Assembly: GCA_016789145.1 (NCBI GenBank)
Contig: JAEUQI010000002.1
Span: 19,143-83,142 of the forward strand
Reading direction: 5' to 3'
DNA from: Blastocatellia bacterium
GTDB taxonomy: Bacteria; Acidobacteriota; Blastocatellia; Pyrinomonadales; Pyrinomonadaceae
DNA: 64,000 nucleotides
Shown here piece by piece: positions 24,255-33,164 of the stretch (position 1 is the first letter of the stretch; every line of letters starts with the position of its first letter). The position numbers were made by a program, and so were the translations under genes. The notes under the pieces are model-generated. The model had not been told where the DNA came from, did no database searches, and worked only from the letters and a program-made list of their open reading frames with translations.

Positions 24255-24677
24255 CTAGGGAATTATACGCAAATTCTTGGCTTTCGCTATTGCTTCGGTC
24301 CGGCGACTGGCGTCAAGTTTGGCTAGGACGCTGGAGACGTGAGTCTTGACAGTGGAATTCGATACGAAGAGTTTTTCGGAAATTTCCTGATTAGACATTC
24401 CGGCGGCGAGTAATTCGAGAACTTCATATTCCCGCTTACTGATGCCGGTCGATTTGAGATTCGCCTCATTCATAGCGAACGGCCCTGAGACCTCAACCAC
24501 CTTTGGACGTGTTAGCTTAAGTCCTGCCCAAATTCCGATCGCAGTGAACATGACGGCGATAAGCCCGATATAGAATTCGAGCGGTATGTCGCGGACGACG
24601 TATTTGTACTCGACGAACTTGAGAAAGCCGACAAGTGCGGCCATTGTTATGCCATATATGACTATTGTTCGTCGCAT
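24255..24677 (-). CDS. membrane-anchored LuxR-type HTH regulator
   Basis: A 140-residue protein with two membrane segments at about 5-22 and 33-55 followed by a cytoplasmic LuxR-type DNA-binding domain: 'SKREYEVLELLAAGMSNQEI' and 'LFVSNSTVKTHVSSVLAKLD'. There is no receiver or ligand-binding domain. As first gene of the operon with DUF4199 and two other membrane proteins, it most likely responds to membrane state or to its operon partners and regulates the same operon; this is inference. Confidence 0.85.
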   Translation of the reverse strand: MRRTIVIYGITMAALVGFLKFVEYKYVVRDIPLEFYIGLIAVMFTAIGIWAGLKLTRPKVVEVSGPFAMNEANLKSTGISKREYEVLELLAAGMSNQEISEKLFVSNSTVKTHVSSVLAKLDASRRTEAIAKAKNLRIIP

Positions 24678-24732
24678 TTGATCACTAAAAGCAAAACGCC
24701 GTCAAACCAACGGCTTGACGGCGTCTAAAAAA

Positions 24733-24823
24733 TGGCGGAGACGACAGGATTCGAACCTGTGGTACCCTTTTGAGGTACAACGATTTAGCAAACCGCCGCT
24801 TTCAGCCGCTCAGCCACGTCTCC
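24733..24823 (-). tRNA. tRNA-Ser (GCT)
   Basis: On the minus strand the acceptor stem GGAGACG (24817-24823) pairs with CGTCTCC (24737-24743), with discriminator G and encoded CCA (24733-24735). The anticodon loop TTGCTAA gives GCT, the variable arm is long (GTACCTCAAAAGGGTAC) and the T-arm has GGTTCGAATCC. It reads serine AGC/AGU codons. Confidence 0.95.
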
Positions 24824-24908
24824 AGATTACCTCGAAAGGTAATCTCTGATTTTAGCCGACCGGCAAACTTTGTCAAGCATAATGTCATCAAATTGGCACT
24901 TGGAACAG

Positions 24909-24937
24909 TTGACACTGTTGACATTAACGAACAAAAT
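24909..24937 (+). promoter_or_regulatory. promoter of the beta-barrel protein gene
   Basis: TTGACA (24909-24914), a 17-bp spacer and CAAAAT (24932-24937), 25 bases before the start codon at 24962. A second TTGACA begins at 24918. The -35 box is perfect and the -10 box weaker. Confidence 0.55.
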
Positions 24938-24961
24938 ACGAAGATTGCCGGTTTTCTGTTG

Positions 24962-26698
24962 ATGGGTTTTATTGGCAAAAGTAAATTCTGGATGGCTGCT
25001 GTTATCGCAGTCGGGTTTACGGCGCTTGCCATACCTGCTAACGCAAGCAATTCCAATGTGGCCGTTACTGCTAATGTCAATAGCAACTTTGGCATAATCA
25101 AAGGCGTCGTTCGAGATGACGGAGGCAATCCGATTGCCGATGCGACGGTCGCGATCTTCAAACTCGGAACCTCTAAGTTATTAAAGCAAGTATCATCTGC
25201 AGCGGACGGCAGTTTTGTTGCTCGTATTTTACCTGGGCGGTATTCGGTTCTTGCCGTTGCTCAGGGATTTAATCCTGTGACGGTCAACAATGTCGCGGTG
25301 AATAGATCAGCCTCGTTGAATTACGGCTTCAAGCTTGAAAGAGCTGGCGGCGGGAACACTTTGCCGGAGAAGCGTCCTGATCGAAACAGCTCAAAATGGC
25401 ACGTTCGTGCTGCTCAGATGCAGCGTTCGATATATCAGAATTCGGAGGGCAAGGTGCCCGTTACCGCTGATCAGGACGATTCAGCAGAAACCGAAGACGA
25501 AAAACGAACGGCGAATGGAAACGTTCGCAGTGTAGTTGAGACAGGCGTTTCAGCAGGTGCCAATGGGGTATTTCCGACATTGAATTTTGCTACTGCGGTG
25601 CCGGTCGGTTCGAATGCCGAAGTTGTTCTCATTGGCCAGACTTCTATAGCTGACAACGCTCCGCAACGTTTTGAGACGAAGTTAACTTTCCGTCCGTCTA
25701 ATAACCATAAGCTCCGCATCAACACGTCGATCTCGAAGCTGGGAGCACGACGCTCTTCTTTATTAGACCGTCGTTTAGGGCAGCTATCATTCCAGGCGAC
25801 CGACGAATGGCGTGTTCGTGAAGGGCTGATCCTTGTTTACGGAGTCGATTATTCAAAGTTTTTTGGAGCCGGGAACGATTCGTCACTTACTCCTCGATTG
25901 GGCATGTCGTTTGATGTCAACGAGCGAACTCGGTTGACCACCGCATTTACGACAAAGACCGAAACGCCGACCTGGTCGCGTGCTATCGACCTTGAGGGCA
26001 CAAGTGTATTGTTCCGCGAACCTGTCTTTATTGAGGACCTTGTCGTCGCGAATTCGAAACCGCAGATGAACAAGAGCCGACGATTCGAATTCGCGGTCGA
26101 ACGCGTTATTGACGGTAGTTCGACGGTCGAGGCCGGAGCTTTCTTTGACACGACATTAGGCCGAGGCGTTGGGCTGAACGCATTGCCGTTCGATGTACTC
26201 GGTAGTGGCGAGTTTGGCGAATTGGTCGGTAATCAACAAGGTGGGGCTCAAGGGCTTCGCGTGATATACAATCGCCGAATCTCAGGGATAGTCAATGCTT
26301 CTGCCGGATATTCTTACGGCGTAGGACAGAGATTGTCTGGCGACGGTATCTCCGATCCGACGAAGCTATTTGAACGATCTGTCTTTCAAACCGTATTTGG
26401 TAAGATCGGCGTCGATCTTGATTCTGGGACAAGTGTAGAGACCGTTTTCCGACTCTCGCCGAAGGCGACCGTTTTCGCGATCGACCCATTTAGCGGGCGA
26501 CTTGCGATCTATGATCCAGGTCTGAGTGTACTCGTAACGCAACGTCTGCCAACGTTTGGAATGCCGTTCCGAGCGCAGGCAATGGTCGATGCCCGGAACA
26601 TTCTTGACAACCACATCTTTGTGACCGGCGAGGAAGGAACCCTTCGTTCAGCTGCCGCGGGCCGAGCATTTCGTGGCAGTATTTTGGTTCGTTTTTAG
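24962..26698 (+). CDS. carboxypeptidase-regulatory-domain outer-membrane protein
   Basis: A 578-residue exported protein. The signal peptide is 'FWMAAVIAVGFTALAIPANA'. Residues about 35-120 form a carboxypeptidase regulatory-like (CNA-B type) domain: 'GVVRDDGGNPIADATVAIFK', 'SSAADGSFVARILPGRYSVL'. The rest alternates polar and hydrophobic residues like an outer-membrane beta-barrel and ends in a strand finishing in Phe ('AFRGSILVRF'), the barrel C-terminal signal. It resembles Oar/TonB-receptor-like proteins without a plug domain. The start at 24962 is fixed by the signal peptide; earlier in-frame starts fall in or near tRNA-Ser. Confidence 0.8.
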   Translation: MGFIGKSKFWMAAVIAVGFTALAIPANASNSNVAVTANVNSNFGIIKGVVRDDGGNPIADATVAIFKLGTSKLLKQVSSAADGSFVARILPGRYSVLAVAQGFNPVTVNNVAVNRSASLNYGFKLERAGGGNTLPEKRPDRNSSKWHVRAAQMQRSIYQNSEGKVPVTADQDDSAETEDEKRTANGNVRSVVETGVSAGANGVFPTLNFATAVPVGSNAEVVLIGQTSIADNAPQRFETKLTFRPSNNHKLRINTSISKLGARRSSLLDRRLGQLSFQATDEWRVREGLILVYGVDYSKFFGAGNDSSLTPRLGMSFDVNERTRLTTAFTTKTETPTWSRAIDLEGTSVLFREPVFIEDLVVANSKPQMNKSRRFEFAVERVIDGSSTVEAGAFFDTTLGRGVGLNALPFDVLGSGEFGELVGNQQGGAQGLRVIYNRRISGIVNASAGYSYGVGQRLSGDGISDPTKLFERSVFQTVFGKIGVDLDSGTSVETVFRLSPKATVFAIDPFSGRLAIYDPGLSVLVTQRLPTFGMPFRAQAMVDARNILDNHIFVTGEEGTLRSAAAGRAFRGSILVRF

Positions 26699-26960
26699 GG
26701 AATTTCGAGCTAGGTTTTTGGCCCGTCAGACGCATAGCCGATTTTCGGCTCGTCTTTCGGGTCTTTCGATTTTTCGACATTCTCCAAAATCTTGGATTAT
26801 CGGGGCTATCCGTTATTTACATCGATGCATAGCTCGACGAACGATAGCGAAAAGGCCTTTATTTATAACGTTTTTCTTAGGCCGTATTGAGTCTTCCGCG
26901 TTCGGGCTGTTGGTACGTCAATTGCGTCTTTGAACAGTTTAGGCAGAGTCGCCGCTTACG

Positions 26961-29924
26961 ATGAAGGGTAAGTTCCTTACAAGCTGGAGTTTGATCTGGA
27001 TGCTGTCCGCGATCCTGCTGGTCGCAGGCGGCTCGCTCAATCTTATGCAGCGCGGCTTTCAGAAACTCCCTCCGACGGACGGCGTGGTTTGGACGCAACG
27101 TGCAGACGGTATCTATGCGGAACGAGTTAAGCCAGGTTTGGCTGGTTCGCGAGCAGGCATTTCTGAAGGCGACAGGCTGATATCTATCGGAACTTCTGGC
27201 GATAAGGGCGATGAGATCGTGGCAGTTTCCGATGTCCAGATGTATCTCGACACGGTAGGCGTCGGAGGGAGCCTTACATATTTTTACCAAAAACCGAGCT
27301 ACTCATTCTCGGATAATTACTACTTTGCAGACCTGCGCAATCTCGACGAAGTACCACGTTGGACGCCGTCGATGCTATTCCTTGCGGCCGTCGGCCTGAT
27401 CTGGCTTGCTGTTGGCGTCTTTGTTTTGTTCAAACAGGGCGGACACTCGCCATTTGTCATTCACTTCGCGACTGTTTGTCTGACAGCGTTCGTTTTTCAC
27501 ACTTATCGACCGATCGGCACCGGGCAGGACTTCGATCTTGCGGTCACGCTTGTCGATGACTTCGCGTTCTTGTTGTTTGTCCCGCTTTTCCTGCACTTTT
27601 GCATACGTTATCCAGTTCGGAATGACATTTTTGATGCCGAGAAATGGCGGACCTTGATTCTTTATGCTCCGGCCACTGTAATCGCCGTTTTGCTTACTTT
27701 GTTTTCGCTCGCTCCGCAGATCGAGATCCGAAGCGGTTTGGCTGAGTTTTTTGCGAGCCTCGATAATTCATTCAACGTATTCCGAAATCTTTACCAAGCC
27801 TCGTTTTATCATTTTATCGTCGGTGTATCAGCAGGTTCTGTATTCCTAATATGGCGATTCTTCAAGAATCATCAACCTGTTGTTCGCCAGCGCCTAAAAT
27901 GGGCGATGTGGGGTACTCTGGCCGCGATCGTTCCGATCGTGATGTTCGAAGCTGTGAAACGCTTTGGCGTTGAGTTGCCTGATGATAGTTATAGTGCCGC
28001 GATCACGACGTTGCCGCTCGCACTCATTCCGCTTAGCTTTGGCCATTCCGTCGTTCGCTATCGCTTGATGGATGTCGATGTCGTTGTGCGTCGTGCCCTC
28101 GTTTACGCGATGACCACAATGGCGATCGCCATGATGATAGGAGCGGTTGCTCTCGGCTTGATATTTATCGTGGTTGGTAAAGATCTTTCATCGACCGAGA
28201 TCACTTTACGAGCGTTGATCGCAGTTGTTGCGATGGCGGCGATCGTTCTTATTAGCGAACCGCTTAAGAAATTCTTACAAGAACGAGCCGACCGATTCTT
28301 CTACGGAGAACGCTACGACATGCGTCAAGGCCTGCTCGATTTTGGCAAGACACTTTCAGCCACTACCGCTCTTGAGCCGCTACTAAATGCGTTGATCGAA
28401 CGTCTGCGGCAGGTGCTTGATGTCGAGAAGGTGGCAATATTTATTGAAGATCATCGCTCGGAATCACATTATCGCCTCGCCAAAGCGGTCGGACTCGACG
28501 AAGAATACAGAATTCCATCGGACTTCCGAACGATGATTCGTCTGAAATCTGCCGAGAAAGGCATCGTTCGGGCTGACGAGTTTGAAACGACCGATATCGA
28601 GATATCCGATTCCGGATCTTTGTCGGTGCCCGTTATACGACAGGAGCTTCATTATTTTGTTCCGTGTCTTGCTCGGGGCAAGATGGTTTCGGTAATCGGA
28701 TTGGGACGGGCGAGTGATGGTTCACTTTTGTCGAGCGAAGATCTCGAGATCTTACGAACTGTGTCCGGATACATCGCCGTCGCTATAGAAAACAGCCGCC
28801 TCTACGAAGAACAACAGCGACACACAGAGGAACTTGCGTTACTAAAGGAGTTTAACGAATCTATCGTCGAATCCGTAAACGTCGGCTTGCTCGCTGTTGA
28901 TGAAGATGGTCGCATTATTCGGTGTAATTCGCCGTTTGAGCAGATAACAGGACGTGTTCGCGACGACGTGGTCGGAAAACGCGTTGAGGATGTTTTCGAC
29001 GAAGCGTTCGCATTAAATCTTGAAAATATACTTGGAAAGACGCGATGGCATCTGACCGAGATCAGAAACGCCTATAAGCTACATACCTACGATGTAAAGG
29101 GCGGTTCCTTGATCTTGAACGTCGCCATCGCGCCACTTCGGTCTGAGGGCAAACAGCATACTGGTGCGATCATCGTTCTCGAGGACGTTTCGTCGAGGGT
29201 AAAGCTCGAAGAAACCTTGCAGCAAAGTGAAAAACTATCTAGCATCGGTCTACTCGCAGCGGGTGTGGCGCATGAAGTAAATACCCCGCTAACAGGCGTC
29301 TCGAGCTATACACAGATGCTTTTGGGTATGATCCCTGAGACCGATCCTAAGCATGCTTTGCTCGAAAAGATGCAGCGACAGACCGATCGTGCGACTAACA
29401 TCGTTGGAAATCTACTGAACTTCTCGCGTGCCGGCAGTTCTGCCGATTTTATTGATTGCAACGTAAATAAATTGCTCAACGACACGCTTCAACTCCTCGA
29501 ACCGCAGCTTCGCAAATCGAATGTTGAGATCACCAAAGACTACGACGATGAGCTTCCGGACATCACGGGGAACGCAGGCAAACTTCAGCAAGTCTTCACC
29601 AATTTGATCTTAAATGCACGCGATGCGATGTTCGGCGGCGGCTCTATCAAGTTACGGACATCTGCTGCTGATGAGAACACGGTCGTTGTCGAAGTTGTCG
29701 ATTCGGGCGAAGGAATTCCGGACGAGAATCTATCTAAGATATTCGATCCCTTCTTTACAACAAAGGGCGTCGGCAACGGCACCGGACTTGGACTTGCTGT
29801 AACTTACGGCATCGTACAAGAACACGCCGGTTCGATCGAAGCCATTAGCGACGGCCGGACAGGCACCACCTTCCGAATCACATTTCCTGCCGCAAGTGCA
29901 ATTCGCCAACGCGCCGTAAGCTAG
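26961..29924 (+). CDS. hybrid-input sensor histidine kinase (PDZ, multi-TM, GAF, PAS)
   Basis: A 987-residue membrane kinase. Order: TM helix (about 10-27); a PDZ-like extracytoplasmic domain (35-115, 'GLAGSRAGISEGDRLISIG'); about six further TM helices (130-430); a GAF domain (460-620); a PAS domain (630-750, 'VNVGLLAVDEDGRIIRCNSP'); HisKA with the phosphorylated His near residue 771 in 'AAGVAHEVNTPLTGVSSY'; and HATPase_c with 'VFTNLILNARDAM', 'DSGEGIPDENL' and 'GNGTGLGLAVTYGIV'. No receiver domain and no response-regulator gene lies nearby, so it is an orphan kinase. An external PDZ sensor on a kinase is uncommon and suggests sensing of peptides or misfolded proteins. Confidence 0.9.
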   Translation: MKGKFLTSWSLIWMLSAILLVAGGSLNLMQRGFQKLPPTDGVVWTQRADGIYAERVKPGLAGSRAGISEGDRLISIGTSGDKGDEIVAVSDVQMYLDTVGVGGSLTYFYQKPSYSFSDNYYFADLRNLDEVPRWTPSMLFLAAVGLIWLAVGVFVLFKQGGHSPFVIHFATVCLTAFVFHTYRPIGTGQDFDLAVTLVDDFAFLLFVPLFLHFCIRYPVRNDIFDAEKWRTLILYAPATVIAVLLTLFSLAPQIEIRSGLAEFFASLDNSFNVFRNLYQASFYHFIVGVSAGSVFLIWRFFKNHQPVVRQRLKWAMWGTLAAIVPIVMFEAVKRFGVELPDDSYSAAITTLPLALIPLSFGHSVVRYRLMDVDVVVRRALVYAMTTMAIAMMIGAVALGLIFIVVGKDLSSTEITLRALIAVVAMAAIVLISEPLKKFLQERADRFFYGERYDMRQGLLDFGKTLSATTALEPLLNALIERLRQVLDVEKVAIFIEDHRSESHYRLAKAVGLDEEYRIPSDFRTMIRLKSAEKGIVRADEFETTDIEISDSGSLSVPVIRQELHYFVPCLARGKMVSVIGLGRASDGSLLSSEDLEILRTVSGYIAVAIENSRLYEEQQRHTEELALLKEFNESIVESVNVGLLAVDEDGRIIRCNSPFEQITGRVRDDVVGKRVEDVFDEAFALNLENILGKTRWHLTEIRNAYKLHTYDVKGGSLILNVAIAPLRSEGKQHTGAIIVLEDVSSRVKLEETLQQSEKLSSIGLLAAGVAHEVNTPLTGVSSYTQMLLGMIPETDPKHALLEKMQRQTDRATNIVGNLLNFSRAGSSADFIDCNVNKLLNDTLQLLEPQLRKSNVEITKDYDDELPDITGNAGKLQQVFTNLILNARDAMFGGGSIKLRTSAADENTVVVEVVDSGEGIPDENLSKIFDPFFTTKGVGNGTGLGLAVTYGIVQEHAGSIEAISDGRTGTTFRITFPAASAIRQRAVS

Positions 29925-31189
29925 GCCGCGACCTGCGTTCTGTAAAATCTACTAAAGTAGATAGCCGCAACTAGGGCGACGAGCATTATCGCTGACGCCA
30001 TAGCAAACGTGCGAAATACCGTCATGTCATCAACTTTGTTGATCTGATTATTGAGCAGAACGCCGCCGATCAATGGCCCGATCGCTCTTGCAAGGCTAGC
30101 TACCGATTGAACGATCCCAAGAGCCTTGCCCTGTTCGCTTTCGTCCGAGATCTTTGACGCCAAACTCGTGAGCGACGGCGACGCCATCGAATTTCCGAAC
30201 GACAATGTCGCCGTTACAAGCAACAAAAGAGCAATACCTCCGGTCGCAGGCCCGACGAATGGATAGGCGAAAAGACTCAGTGCCATCACAATACAACCGG
30301 AAACAACTAACGCCGGCTCTCCAAATCGCCGGACTAGCGGCCCGAATACAACGCCTTGTGCGATCACGCTGATGATCCCGACAAAGAAGAAGAGATAGCC
30401 ATTCTGCTCAGCATTCAATCCAAACCTGAATGCCGTGAACAGTACAAATGCGTAGGTCAATATTGAAAATGACGTTACGAGCAAAAAGTATACGAGATTG
30501 ATGAGAGCGAATTGTCGCTCGCCAAAAGATTTAAGCATCTCGGCAACTCGGCCTTGCCGCTCAGGCATATTCGATCGCATCTCCTCCGTGACAGATTCCG
30601 GAAGTACGAAATAAAGTGCGATCGCATTTACTAATGAAAGTGCCGCGGCGAAATAGAACGGTACGTGAATGCCGTACTTGCTTAAAACACCGGCGATCGC
30701 AGGACCGAGTATAAATCCCAAACCGAACGCTGCGCCGAACAAGCCCATACCTTTCGCGCGATTTTCCTTTGTCGTGACATCGGCGATGTATGCCTGAGCT
30801 GTCGAGATGTTTCCACCTGTGATGCCGCCGATGATGCGACCCAGAAATACCATCGCCAGCGAACCGGCCCAGCCGATGCAAAAATATCCGACGGCAGAGC
30901 CAAGCAAGCTAATGAACAATATCGGCCTGCGGCCGTATCGATCTGAAAGCCGGCCGAGTATTGGCGAAAAGAAGAACTGCATCCACGAATAGATCGAAAA
31001 CAAGATCCCGATCTCAAGCGGCGTGGCATTGTACGGAGCCGTCTCTGCGTAAAATGGCAGTATCGGAATGACCATTCCGAAACCGATCAGATCGATAAAG
31101 ATCGTGACGAAAATGATGATCAACGGCGTGGTGAAAAATTTTTCACTTGCGGCCGCTGTTTTTCCATCGATCTGTGGTTTGTCGGTCAT
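29921..31189 (-). CDS. MFS transporter, TetA-like
   Basis: A 422-residue twelve-helix major facilitator superfamily protein. The first loop carries 'LSDRYGRRPILFISLLGSAV' (motif A) and helix 1 contains 'IDLIGFGMVIPILPFYAE', the pattern of the TetA/DHA1 drug-efflux group. 'GPAIAGVLSKYG' is motif C-like, typical of antiporters. I place the start at 31187-31189 ('MTDKPQIDG'). It shares a divergent 100-bp intergenic region with the M61 peptidase gene, and its 3' end overlaps the kinase gene by four bases. Substrate unknown; a tetracycline role is not implied. Confidence 0.85.
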   Translation of the reverse strand: MTDKPQIDGKTAAASEKFFTTPLIIIFVTIFIDLIGFGMVIPILPFYAETAPYNATPLEIGILFSIYSWMQFFFSPILGRLSDRYGRRPILFISLLGSAVGYFCIGWAGSLAMVFLGRIIGGITGGNISTAQAYIADVTTKENRAKGMGLFGAAFGLGFILGPAIAGVLSKYGIHVPFYFAAALSLVNAIALYFVLPESVTEEMRSNMPERQGRVAEMLKSFGERQFALINLVYFLLVTSFSILTYAFVLFTAFRFGLNAEQNGYLFFFVGIISVIAQGVVFGPLVRRFGEPALVVSGCIVMALSLFAYPFVGPATGGIALLLLVTATLSFGNSMASPSLTSLASKISDESEQGKALGIVQSVASLARAIGPLIGGVLLNNQINKVDDMTVFRTFAMASAIMLVALVAAIYFSRFYRTQVAA

Positions 31190-31289
31190 TCTCTGATTTC
31201 TTTGCGGTGCCTTGTCGGATAGCAGCGACCTTTTATTGTAAGATAACAAGATACTTAAGCCTAAAGAGGCGAATGTAAAGGTGATTGAA

Positions 31290-33164
31290 ATGCGAAATTT
31301 GCTACGTTCGAACGCTATACTAATGTTTGCCGCTATCGCGGTTTTTGCGATGTATCAGGAAACCGAAGCCCAACGAAAAAAGCCAACGCCAAAGCCTACA
31401 CCCGTTGCCGAAGCGAATCCGGCACCATCCGACATCAGCTACACGGTCGGAATGTCGCAGCCGTGGACTCACCTGCTCGAGGTCGAGATGCGTGTCAAAT
31501 GGTCGGCTCCGAACAAGGTCGCACCAAAAACGGAACTAAAGATGCCGGTCTGGACGCCGGGCAGCTATTTGGTTCGCGAATACGCACGCCACGTGCAGAA
31601 CTTTGCGGTCAAGGACGGCACGGGCAAGGCATTGCCGTGGCGAAAGACAAGCAAGAACACGTGGCAGGTCGATACAACCGGAATTACCGAACTTGTTGCG
31701 ACCTACAAGGTCTATTCGAACGAGCTGACCGTTCGTACAAACGAGCTCAACGATGACCATGCTTTCTGGAACAACACGGCTCTGCTTTTCTTTGTCAAAG
31801 GCCAGCTAAAGATGCCATCGACCGTTGAGGTCAAACCCTTCGGCAACTGGCGTGTAGCGACCGGTTTGCCTGCCGTTCCCGATCGGCCAAACACGTTTCG
31901 TGCTCCAGATTTCGACGTTTTGTATGATTCGCCGTTCGAGGTCAGCGATTTCAAAGAGTTCAAATTCACTGCAGCGGGCAAACCCCACCGATACGTAATT
32001 TCGGGCGATGGCAATTACGACGCCCCCAAACTCGTCGCTGATACGATCAAGATCATCGACGAAACCGTCAAGATATTCGGCGATGTTTCATACGACGATT
32101 ACACATTCATTGTAAACACACGGGGCGGAGGCGGCCTCGAGCATCTCAATTCGACAGCGTTGCAGATCAACCGATTCGGGTTCAAACCAAACTCGCGTTA
32201 TGTCGGATTTCTGAGCCTTGTCGCCCACGAATTTTTCCACGCCTATAACGTAAAGCGTATGCGACCCGATGTTCTTGGGCCCTTCGATTACGAGAACGAG
32301 AACTATACAAGGCTGCTTTGGGTGGCCGAAGGCAGCACAGAATATTACTCGAATCTGCTGCTCGTTCGTGCCGGTTTGATGTCTGACAAGGAGTACCTTA
32401 GCCAGCGTGCGGCAGGAATTCAGGCGTTGCAGAATCGCCCCGGACGTTTTGAAACGAGCCTTGAGGAATCGAGTTTTGATGCCTGGATCAAGTATTATCG
32501 CCAGGATGAAAATTCGATCAACAACCAGATCTCGTACTACGATAAAGGCGAGATCGTCACGTTGATGCTAGACCTCGCCATAAGAGGAGCGACCGACGGT
32601 GCGAAATCGCTCGATGACGTAATGCGTGCGTTGTACAACGATTATTACAAGACAAACAAGAATTTCTCCGACGCCGATTTTCAGCGTGAATGCGAAAAAG
32701 CCGCGGGAAAGAGCCTCGACGATTTCTTTTCAAAATATGTGCGAGGCCGGGACGAGATCGATTACAACTCGTTTGCATCCGTCGTTGGCCTTAACCTAGT
32801 CGAGCGTGCGACAAACGCCGGGCGTCCGTATATCGGTGCTGACCTCGCGGAGGAAGCTGGCCGTTTGACCATTCGGTCAATACCTGCTGGAACTCCGGCG
32901 TACGATCAAGGTCTAAACACAGGCGATCAGATCGTGGCTATCGACGGCTATCGTGCGAGTCAGGCGTTCTTGCAGTCGTATATCAACGAGCGAAAGCCCG
33001 GCGACAAGATCCGTTTGTCGATATTCCGTTTCGACAAGATGCGAGACATTAATTTCACGCTTGGATCGAACGATCGCAAGGACTATTTCTTTGGCCCCGT
33101 GGCGACGCCGACCGAGGCTCAACAGCGACTTTACAAACAGCTTTTGAATGCAGATCTTCAGTAA
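31290..33164 (+). CDS. M61 family metallopeptidase (glycyl aminopeptidase-like)
   Basis: A 624-residue exported protease. The signal peptide is 'FAAIAVFAMYQETEA/QRKK'. The N-terminal beta domain carries 'MPVWTPGSYLVREYARHVQN', typical for M61. The zinc site is HExxH in 'LVAHEFFHAYNVKRMRP' near residue 312 with a downstream Glu in 'LLWVAEGSTEYYSNLLL'. A C-terminal PDZ domain (about 520-615) has 'GTPAYDQGLNTGDQIVAIDG'. M61 enzymes remove N-terminal Gly or Ala residues. The start ATG is at 31290; a GTG nine bases earlier is possible. It overlaps the following lipoprotein gene by 17 bases. Confidence 0.92.
   Translation: MRNLLRSNAILMFAAIAVFAMYQETEAQRKKPTPKPTPVAEANPAPSDISYTVGMSQPWTHLLEVEMRVKWSAPNKVAPKTELKMPVWTPGSYLVREYARHVQNFAVKDGTGKALPWRKTSKNTWQVDTTGITELVATYKVYSNELTVRTNELNDDHAFWNNTALLFFVKGQLKMPSTVEVKPFGNWRVATGLPAVPDRPNTFRAPDFDVLYDSPFEVSDFKEFKFTAAGKPHRYVISGDGNYDAPKLVADTIKIIDETVKIFGDVSYDDYTFIVNTRGGGGLEHLNSTALQINRFGFKPNSRYVGFLSLVAHEFFHAYNVKRMRPDVLGPFDYENENYTRLLWVAEGSTEYYSNLLLVRAGLMSDKEYLSQRAAGIQALQNRPGRFETSLEESSFDAWIKYYRQDENSINNQISYYDKGEIVTLMLDLAIRGATDGAKSLDDVMRALYNDYYKTNKNFSDADFQRECEKAAGKSLDDFFSKYVRGRDEIDYNSFASVVGLNLVERATNAGRPYIGADLAEEAGRLTIRSIPAGTPAYDQGLNTGDQIVAIDGYRASQAFLQSYINERKPGDKIRLSIFRFDKMRDINFTLGSNDRKDYFFGPVATPTEAQQRLYKQLLNADLQ

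Noticed and set aside
24770..24961. Longer N-terminal extension of the beta-barrel protein gene
   Set aside because: The extended frame begins inside tRNA-Ser, and the signal peptide begins only at the ATG at 24962.
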